A stretch of DNA of 64,000 nt from Saprospiraceae bacterium. Its GTDB lineage: Bacteria; Bacteroidota; Bacteroidia; Chitinophagales; Saprospiraceae. This document shows, in pieces, positions 57,203-64,000 of the stretch; position 1 is the first letter of the stretch; each line of letters starts with the position of its first letter. A program made the translations under genes and the position numbers. The stretch spans positions 62,001-126,000 of the forward strand of contig JAIYAP010000041.1 of NCBI GenBank assembly GCA_027488935.1, read 5' to 3'. The notes below the pieces were generated by a model. That model was not told the origin of the DNA and ran no database searches. It worked only from the letters and a program-made list of their open reading frames with translations.

Positions 57203-58054
57203 TTAGAAGTCGCCCAAAGTAGTTTTAGGCAATTGCGCCATAGCCTGATCAAATTGTTCCTGGTTCGGTGATTTTCCGTGCCATTTGTGGGTTCCTTGCA
57301 TAAAATCTACGCCGTAGCCCATTTCAGTTTTCATCAAAATCACCACGGGTTTGCCTTTGCCGCAGCGGCGTTTTGCTTTGCGCAACATGGCGATGACGGC
57401 TTCCAGGTTATTGCCTTGTTCGAGGACGAGTACATCCCAGCCAAAGGCCTTCCATTTGGCGGGTAAATTACCGAGGCTCAGCACCTGATCGTTGGGGCCG
57501 TCAATTTGTTGGCCGTTCCAATCGACTGTTACAATCAGGTTGTCCACTTTATTAAACGCGGCAAACATGATGGCTTCCCAGTTTTGGCCTTCCTGCAATT
57601 CGCCATCGCCAGTGAGGCAATACACAAACCGCGGATCGCCGTCCAGTCGTTTGCCCAACGCAGCGCCAATTGCTACCGACATACCTTGTCCAAGCGAGCC
57701 CGAAGCCACACGGATGCCCGGCAACCCTTCGTGGGTGGTAGGGTGTCCTTGCAGGCGGGTGTTGAGTTTGCGGAAAGTATTGAGTTCCGCCACGGGGAAA
57801 TAGCCGGTACGCGCCAAAACACTGTACCAAACCGGCGAAATATGTCCATTGGAGAGGAAAAACAAGTCCTGGTTTTTACCTTCCATTTTGAAAGGTTTTG
57901 GACTGTGTTTCAGCACATTGCCATACAGTGCAACGAAAAATTCTGTACATCCCAGCGAGCCGCCCGGGTGACCGCTTTGCACATTGAACACCATGCGCAA
58001 AATGTCACGGCGTACTTGTTGTGACAATTCGGTGAGTTTTGAAAAATCTGCCAT
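57203..58054 (-). CDS. Transketolase, N-terminal subunit
   Basis: SGHPGGSLGCTEFFVALYG; VYCLTGDGELQEGQNWEA; ThDP-binding motif. Confidence 0.92.
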   Translation of the reverse strand: MADFSKLTELSQQVRRDILRMVFNVQSGHPGGSLGCTEFFVALYGNVLKHSPKPFKMEGKNQDLFFLSNGHISPVWYSVLARTGYFPVAELNTFRKLNTRLQGHPTTHEGLPGIRVASGSLGQGMSVAIGAALGKRLDGDPRFVYCLTGDGELQEGQNWEAIMFAAFNKVDNLIVTVDWNGQQIDGPNDQVLSLGNLPAKWKAFGWDVLVLEQGNNLEAVIAMLRKAKRRCGKGKPVVILMKTEMGYGVDFMQGTHKWHGKSPNQEQFDQAMAQLPKTTLGDF

Positions 58055-58128
58055 ACTAAACCAGTAATCGCTGGATTGGGTGTATAAATTGAATTGAACT
58101 GCGACAAAGGTACAATTTCGGGTGGGTT

Positions 58129-58161
58129 AAAAAAATGGCCGCCCCGAAAATCGGAGCGACC
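58129..58161 (-). terminator. Rho-independent terminator for the LysM gene
   Basis: Minus strand: GGTCGCTCCG-attt-tCGGGGCGGCC followed by ATTTTTTT. Confidence 0.7.
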
Positions 58162-58223
58162 AGCTTATTTTTCCAGAATACCAGATTGCACGCGGGTGCA
58201 GCGGGTAAATGGGTTGGAGTTGC

Positions 58224-58607
58224 TTAGGCAGGATTTGGAATGGTCAATACCTGGCCAACTTTGATTTCATCTGGATCGTCGAGGATATCGCGGTTTGCTT
58301 CGAAGATCTGCTTGTACTTCATCATATCATCGTAGTAGTGTTTCGCGATTTTGCTCAAGCTTTCGCCTTTTTCCACCGTGTGTTTGGTGTAAAAATCCGA
58401 GTTTTCAACTTGAATATCCGCTACGAGGTCTGTTGGATTGGCGCCAGCTACTGCTTTGATGGCATCCCACAACTGGTCTTTTTCGTAAGGAGTGTTTACG
58501 AGGCCCCACATGTGGAGGACGCCGTCTGTTTCTTCTACCTTACCGTTGCGAACGTTCAATTTTTCGCCCAGTGAAAGCACGCTTTGATATTTTTGTTGAA
58601 CTGACAT
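58224..58607 (-). CDS. BON-like + LysM domain protein
   Basis: C-terminal YTKHTVEKGESLSKIAKHYYDDMMKYKQIFEANRDILDDPDEIKVGQVLTIP LysM. Confidence 0.88.
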   Translation of the reverse strand: MSVQQKYQSVLSLGEKLNVRNGKVEETDGVLHMWGLVNTPYEKDQLWDAIKAVAGANPTDLVADIQVENSDFYTKHTVEKGESLSKIAKHYYDDMMKYKQIFEANRDILDDPDEIKVGQVLTIPNPA

Positions 58608-58764
58608 GATTGTGTTGGTATTTAATGAATGAAAAAATTTGACCCTTGATACGGCGTGGCGTCAAAAAGTAACGCTTCCAAGAGCGAAGGTAACATGTGC
58701 CGTTCCTTTTTACAAGGCGTGGCATGCCACTTCACACAAAAATCACATAATGGGCGGTTTTATC

Positions 58765-59337
58765 TTATTTTTTTACCCGGTCGGGGTTGTTTTTTAAAAA
58801 AGCTTCCCATTTATTGCCTGATTTGGCGTTGCTGATGCCCGCCACAGGGCTGTTCGACTGGTACCAGTGGCATACTGCGGCGGCCAAAGCATCGGTTGCA
58901 TCGAGGTATTTTTCGTTGAGTTTTGTTTTGAGTATATTTTCGAGCATACCGGCAACTTGTTCTTTCGAAGCATTCCCATTGCCGGTCACTGCACTTTTTA
59001 TTTTTTTCGGCAAATATTCGGTGGTCGCGAGGTTATTGACCATACCAGCGGCGATGGCGACCCCTTGTGCGCGGCCCAATTTGAGCATAGATTGCACATT
59101 TTTACCAAAAAAAGGTGCTTCAATGGCCATTTGGGTAGGCTCGTACTGCCGAATCAGGTCTTGCACCTGCTCAAAGATATAACGCAACTTTACCGTGTGA
59201 TCGTCGCTGATGTGGGCAAAAGTGACCACCCCAATATCCACAACGGTTATACTGTTTTTGTGCGCATCAATAATCGCAAATCCGAGCACATTGGTGCCTG
59301 GATCGATTCCTAAAATGCGGGTAACCTGAATTTCCAT
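58765..59337 (-). CDS. ruvC: Crossover junction endodeoxyribonuclease RuvC
   Basis: RILGIDPGTNVLGFAII; AIEAPFFGKNVQSMLKLGRAQGVA; DATDALAAAVCHW. Confidence 0.95.
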   Translation of the reverse strand: MEIQVTRILGIDPGTNVLGFAIIDAHKNSITVVDIGVVTFAHISDDHTVKLRYIFEQVQDLIRQYEPTQMAIEAPFFGKNVQSMLKLGRAQGVAIAAGMVNNLATTEYLPKKIKSAVTGNGNASKEQVAGMLENILKTKLNEKYLDATDALAAAVCHWYQSNSPVAGISNAKSGNKWEAFLKNNPDRVKK

Positions 59338-59490
59338 TTTTAAACCGTATAATTTTGGTCAAAAGTCGAAATAATATACACCAAATCCGCGCATAAACAA
59401 GCCATTGCCTACTTTTGCCGCCACAAATTATGCTGTTATCGCCCCGCTTGTGTTGTAAGCTGGAAAAAAGCAGGATTTAGACTTAAAACA

Positions 59491-60654
59491 ATGGACACAA
59501 TAGGCATTCTTGGGGCCGGCGCCATGGGCAGCGGTATCGCACAGGTAGCAGCAGCGGCTGGCCACAATGTAGTGATTTGCGACAATCTGACACTTGCGCT
59601 GACCAAAGCGGGGAAAGGCGTACAAGCTACCCTCAAAATGTTGGTGGAAAAAGAAAAGATGACGGATGCAGAAGCGTACGCGCTTTACAGCAAAATCAAA
59701 TTTTCGGATCACATGAGCGATTTTCGCGATTGTACGGTCATTATCGAAGCAATTCGGGAAGATATTGAGCAGAAGCAGATTGCTTTCAAAAGCATGGAAG
59801 CGATTGTAGAGGAAGGAACCATTTTGGCCAGCAACACTTCTTCGCTTTCCATTTCGGCCATGGGCGCACAATTGCGGCACCCGGAGCGCATTTTGGGCAT
59901 CCATTTTTTCAATCCGGCGCCTTTGATGCGGCTGGTGGAAATTATTCCCGCCCTGCAAACCGATCTTGATGTGGTAGACAAAGCGCGTGGCCTGATCACC
60001 AGCTGGGGTAAAACCACGGTTTTAGCCAAAGACACACCCGGTTTTATCGTAAACCGTGTTGCAAGACCTTATTATGGCGAATCGCTGCGCATTTTGGATG
60101 AAGGTATTGCCGATGAAGCCACCATCGACTGGGCGATGCGCACCATTGGCGGGTTCCGGATGGGGCCTTTTGAACTGATGGATTTTATCGGCAACGATAT
60201 TAATTATGCCGTTACGGAAATTGTTTTCCAAAACTTCTATTTTGATCCGCGCTACAAACCGTCTTTTACGCAAAAACGCTTGGTAGATGCACATTATTTT
60301 GGGCGCAAATCAGGCAGGGGTTTTTATGATTACCGAAACGATGCGGCCATGCCCGAACCCCTTAAAGATGAAGCATTGGGCCGTGAAATATTTTTCCGGG
60401 TACTTGTGATGCTGATTAATGAAGCGGCCGAAGCCCTTTATCTTCAAATTGCGAGCCGTGACGATATTGATTTGGCCATGACGCAGGGCGTGAATTACCC
60501 CAAAGGGTTGCTCTCCTGGGCAGATGAGATTGGTATTGAAAAAGTGGTAGAAAAATTAGACGGCTTGTATGTGGAATACCTGGAGGACCGCTATCGTTGC
60601 AGCCGTCTGCTGCGCAAAATGATGCGCGAAAACCGCAAGTTTTTTAATACTTAA
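59491..60654 (+). CDS. 3-hydroxyacyl-CoA dehydrogenase
   Basis: IGILGAGAMGSGIAQVAAAAGHNVV; NTSSLSISAMG; GIHFFNPAPLMRLVEII; KDTPGFIVNRVARPYYGESLRI. Confidence 0.95.
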   Translation: MDTIGILGAGAMGSGIAQVAAAAGHNVVICDNLTLALTKAGKGVQATLKMLVEKEKMTDAEAYALYSKIKFSDHMSDFRDCTVIIEAIREDIEQKQIAFKSMEAIVEEGTILASNTSSLSISAMGAQLRHPERILGIHFFNPAPLMRLVEIIPALQTDLDVVDKARGLITSWGKTTVLAKDTPGFIVNRVARPYYGESLRILDEGIADEATIDWAMRTIGGFRMGPFELMDFIGNDINYAVTEIVFQNFYFDPRYKPSFTQKRLVDAHYFGRKSGRGFYDYRNDAAMPEPLKDEALGREIFFRVLVMLINEAAEALYLQIASRDDIDLAMTQGVNYPKGLLSWADEIGIEKVVEKLDGLYVEYLEDRYRCSRLLRKMMRENRKFFNT

Positions 60655-60679
60655 GCACTCCGCTCAAAACGCCTGAAAC

Positions 60680-61090
60680 ATGCTGGATCCAACGACTATT
60701 TTTCATCGTATGTTTGACAACGATCCATTTAGCCGTTGGATGGGCATGGAGCTGGTTTCGATTGAAAAAGGCAGCTGCACGTTGCGCATGTGCGTGCGCG
60801 CCGAGATGTTGAATGGTTTTGGCGTGGCACATGGCGGCATTACCTTTACGTTGGCCGACAGCGCTTTCGCCTTTGCGTGTAATACGTATGGCCAGCATAC
60901 CGTTTCGATCCATTGTACGATAGAGCATGTAGCGCCGGTTTATGCGGGTGACATACTCACCGCAATTGCAACGGAAGCGCACGCAGGGCAAACCATTTCC
61001 AATTATACCATAGAAATCCAGCAGCAGGATGGTCGTTCCGTTGCGTTTTTTAGGGGCATTGCTTATCACAAGAAGCAGTCCTGGGCATAA
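60680..61090 (+). CDS. PaaI-type hotdog thioesterase
   Basis: NGFGVAHGGITFTLADSAFAFACNTYG; CTIEHVAPVYAGDILTAIA. Confidence 0.88.
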   Translation: MLDPTTIFHRMFDNDPFSRWMGMELVSIEKGSCTLRMCVRAEMLNGFGVAHGGITFTLADSAFAFACNTYGQHTVSIHCTIEHVAPVYAGDILTAIATEAHAGQTISNYTIEIQQQDGRSVAFFRGIAYHKKQSWA

Positions 61091-61179
61091 AAATGTAGTA
61101 TCGATCGTTAAAGGGGATGCCAAAACGGCATAAATTTTGAAAATCATTCCTAATTTTACCGTGCATCCAAACGCCTCCT

Positions 61180-62517
61180 ATGAGATATACGATTACTTTC
61201 CTGTTTATATGGGCATTGCTGCCTTTATCAGCGCAGCCAAATCCTCTGCTTGCTGTAGAATTACTGGGGGTTGACATCACTTGTTCTGGACGAACCGATG
61301 GCGCTGTTCGCGTGGCGCTTACAACCGGCCTCGGTCCAGTCAATTACCAATGGAGTGGGAATGGTTTATCGGGCACAGGGCAGGTAAGTTCGTTAGACCC
61401 AATCGATATTATCAAAGATTTGCCCGCTGGCACTTATATTTTCAATTTTACCGATGCCAATGGTGCGGTCTCTACCCTGTCGGCTGTTGTTGCCAATCCG
61501 CCAGCATTGCAAGGCCCTATTCAGGTACAGACCGATTACAATGGCTTTGGGGTGTCATGTCCCGGCAACCTCGATGGGCGTCTTGCTTCCGGCGTAGCAG
61601 GTGGCGTTCCTCCATATTATTACCAATGGTCAACCGGCCGAACCAGCCTGGTGATCGACAGCCTGGGCGTGGGTACCTATCAACTCACGGTCACCGATGT
61701 TAATAATTGTTCGTACACCACCAGCACCACGCTTACGGCCCCTAGCCCGATCAAGAGCACGATTAAAACCGGCGGCGACCGCTGTTTTGGGCAAAATCAA
61801 GGTTTTATCGAAATCAGCGGATTATCGGGCGGTATTGGTCCTTATCAAGTTGTATTTGAAGACGAACCGCCCGTCAGTCAGTTTAAATTTGAAAACTTAC
61901 AGCCGGGTACGTACTTTTTTTCGATAGTAGATGAAAATGGTTGCGCCAAAAACGAGGCGGCTATTTTGCCCACCGGAGTTATTTTTACCATAAATATTGG
62001 CGAGGATTCCCTGATTTATACGGGCGACACGCTTTTATATGCCATCAATGCTAATCGCCCGTTGGCCAGTGTCAATTGGGAACCGGCCGCATTTGCCGAT
62101 GCGCAAGGGCTCGATTTTGCGCTGTTGTACCCTGCTTACACCACCCTGTTCAAATTGACTGCTACCGATACCAGCGGTTGCGCGGTAGAAGACGAGGTAC
62201 TGATTTCGGTACGGCGCAAACGCAATGTGTATGTGCCGAATGTATTATCGTTGTTTGCCAGTTTGCCTGAAAACCAGGCATTTACGGTGTATGGCAGCGG
62301 CGGTATTATAGAAGTTGTTTCCCTGCGGGTGCTGGATCGTTTTGGCCGTTTGTGGTTCGAAAAATACAATTTCCCGATCAACCAGCCGAGTGAGGGTTGG
62401 GATGGCACCTGGAATGGCAATACTGCACTCCCGGGCGTGTACATATGGGAAACCCAAGTGCGCTTCAGTGACGGTCGCCTGGAAAAGGTTCGGGGCGATG
62501 TTACCCTGCTGCGGTAA
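61180..62517 (+). CDS. SprB-repeat protein with gliding/T9SS type B-like C-terminus
   Basis: Repeats GGVPPYYYQWSTGRTS...GTYQLTVTDVNNCSYTTS; C-terminus VYVPNVLS...LRVLDRFGRLWFEKYNFPINQPSEGWDGTWNGNTALPGVYIWETQVRFSDG. Confidence 0.88.
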   Translation: MRYTITFLFIWALLPLSAQPNPLLAVELLGVDITCSGRTDGAVRVALTTGLGPVNYQWSGNGLSGTGQVSSLDPIDIIKDLPAGTYIFNFTDANGAVSTLSAVVANPPALQGPIQVQTDYNGFGVSCPGNLDGRLASGVAGGVPPYYYQWSTGRTSLVIDSLGVGTYQLTVTDVNNCSYTTSTTLTAPSPIKSTIKTGGDRCFGQNQGFIEISGLSGGIGPYQVVFEDEPPVSQFKFENLQPGTYFFSIVDENGCAKNEAAILPTGVIFTINIGEDSLIYTGDTLLYAINANRPLASVNWEPAAFADAQGLDFALLYPAYTTLFKLTATDTSGCAVEDEVLISVRRKRNVYVPNVLSLFASLPENQAFTVYGSGGIIEVVSLRVLDRFGRLWFEKYNFPINQPSEGWDGTWNGNTALPGVYIWETQVRFSDGRLEKVRGDVTLLR

Positions 62518-62523
62518 ATTTTT

Positions 62524-63816
62524 CTAATTTTTATGACACTGATCTCCTTGCACAATGCCCAAAACGCGGCCTTTGAGCGGCTGGTTCAATAAGGGCGAGT
62601 TTTTCGATTTGGAGCGCATATTTTGTAACGTGTAGGTCCAATCGGCCGTTGGATCAAAAAGGGTCAGTTCGGCGCGCGCTCCTACTTCAATAGGATGGAC
62701 GGGAATGCCCAATAACTGCCGTGGTTGCACGCTGAGCTTTTGCACCAGGGCGGGTAAACTGAGTTGACTGGCCAAAAAGCGGCCATACAGCGGGAACAGC
62801 GTTTCCAATCCGGTCATTCCAAACGCGGCATAAGGAAACTCCAGGTTTTTCATTTCTTCGTCCCAGGGCAGGTGGTTGCTACACAGCACATCAATGGTGC
62901 CATCCAACAGACCTTCGAGCAAAGCAGTTTGGTCGTCGGCGCTGCGCAACGGGGGCATTACTTTCCAATGGGCATCAAACGCTTCGATGGGCTGCAGGTG
63001 TTCCGGTGCATCGCCCAGGAGTACCTGATCGGTAAAACAAAGGTTGGCAATCGCCACCGAGGCGGTCACATTTGCGCCGGTTTTTTTTGCAGCCCGGATT
63101 AATTCCACGCCTTTTCGGGTAGAAACCAGGTGGATATGCAGACGGCTTTCCGCGTATTCGAGCAGGCTGAGGTCGCGTTGAATCATCACGGTTTCCGACA
63201 AAGCGGGTATGCCTTTCAAGCCCAACATGGTGCTGATGAGGCCTTCATGCATTTGTCCGCCCCCTGCAATGGTTTTATGATGCGGTTCGTTCAAAATAAG
63301 TCCATGAAAGGCACTGGCGTATTGTAAAGCGCGGAGCAAGAGTCCCGCGTCCTGCACGGCATTTGCACCGTCCGAAAAAGCCACCGCACCTGCATGGTGC
63401 ATGTCTATCAATTCTGCGAGGTCTTTCCCTGCTGCGTCCACCGAAATTGCCCCAATTGGGAAAAACCGCACCGGATACGCTGCGGTATTGTTTTTTATGT
63501 AAAACACTTCCGATTTCGAATGCACGGCCGGTTGGGTGTTGGGGAAACAGGCAATCGCCGTGAATCCACCTGCTGCTGCTGCCATGGCTGCCGAATGCAA
63601 GTCTTCCCGATGCTCAAAACCCGGATCGGCAATATGGGTGCCCAGATCGAGCCAGCCGGTTGAAACGCAGGCACCTTGTGTATCCCATAATTCAGCATCC
63701 GGGGCAGTGATTCCAGTACCAATTTGCACGATTTCGCCCGCCCGAATCAGGATGTCCAGGGGTGCAGAAACCGATTTTTCATCAACAATTTTTACATTTT
63801 TAAGCAGGCGTTGCAT
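62524..63816 (-). CDS. pyrC: Dihydroorotase
   Basis: GWLDLGTHIADPGFEHREDLHSAAMAAAAGGFTAIACFPNT; LCSNHLPWDEEMKNLEFPYAAFGMTGLET. Canonical H-x-H replaced by T-H-I-A. Confidence 0.82.
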   Translation of the reverse strand: MQRLLKNVKIVDEKSVSAPLDILIRAGEIVQIGTGITAPDAELWDTQGACVSTGWLDLGTHIADPGFEHREDLHSAAMAAAAGGFTAIACFPNTQPAVHSKSEVFYIKNNTAAYPVRFFPIGAISVDAAGKDLAELIDMHHAGAVAFSDGANAVQDAGLLLRALQYASAFHGLILNEPHHKTIAGGGQMHEGLISTMLGLKGIPALSETVMIQRDLSLLEYAESRLHIHLVSTRKGVELIRAAKKTGANVTASVAIANLCFTDQVLLGDAPEHLQPIEAFDAHWKVMPPLRSADDQTALLEGLLDGTIDVLCSNHLPWDEEMKNLEFPYAAFGMTGLETLFPLYGRFLASQLSLPALVQKLSVQPRQLLGIPVHPIEVGARAELTLFDPTADWTYTLQNMRSKSKNSPLLNQPLKGRVLGIVQGDQCHKN

Positions 63817-63873
63817 GGCGCGGTATTTTTTATGCTGGTGGATTTGGCCGGTTTTAGGGTTTATTTTAAAAAA

Positions 63874-64000
63874 TCACTCGCGTTTGTACCAATAGTTATT
63901 GCGCACCACCCATTTGGGTTCATCGCGGTACAAATAGTAATCACTACTTTTTATCAGTACTTCATCCATGTAAAAATTGCCTTTCACGGAACGCGGCTCT
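63874..64000 (-). CDS. C-terminal fragment of an unidentified protein (runs off right edge)
   Basis: Minus frame: ...EPRSVKGNFYMDEVLIKSSDYYLYRDEPKWVVRNNYWYKRE*; open to window edge. Confidence 0.5.
   Translation of the reverse strand, partial: EPRSVKGNFYMDEVLIKSSDYYLYRDEPKWVVRNNYWYKRE

Noticed and set aside
1-64000. tRNA, rRNA and integrase/transposase genes
   Set aside because: None recognised by eye in either strand; a tRNAscan/Infernal and HMM search would be needed to exclude them.

Overview
The window looks like a chromosomal segment of a Bacteroidota genome, probably Saprospiraceae-like. Supporting signs are T9SS sorting domains, SprB/gliding-type proteins, GldA/GldF, FecI/FecR and TAnnTTTG promoters. 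About 24-64 kb is mostly ordinary core content: GH57, alaS, FecIR/STN, GH53, an FMN glutamate-synthase-like protein, a TonB receptor, ugd, mnmG, gldFA, a split transketolase, ruvC, 3-hydroxyacyl-CoA dehydrogenase and dihydroorotase. About 4-23.5 kb is accessory and conflict-like: a TPR-CHAT protein, a Fic protein sitting between duplicated gene 3' ends, toxin-antitoxin remnants, a STAS protein, a CHAT-NTPase(STAND)-TPR protein and a small protein sharing that protein's N-terminal motif. The most striking signal is at about 16.6-23.45 kb. Five same-strand modules there, each with one or two AT-rich ORFs, are separated by structured sites. In every module the 5' side of its terminal site is complementary to the module's own 5' start, which is a hallmark of integron gene cassettes with attC sites. 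No integrase is visible in the window, so this is best described as an attC-like cassette array (CALIN-like), and one module carries a TPR protein plus a TRADD-N-like protein. Other structure includes a promoter-containing repeat in three places, a three-copy nested-palindrome element at 31.4-33.0 kb, and a recent tandem AAA/PD-(D/E)XK paralog pair. All calls are by eye from the sequence; no database or folding computation was run.
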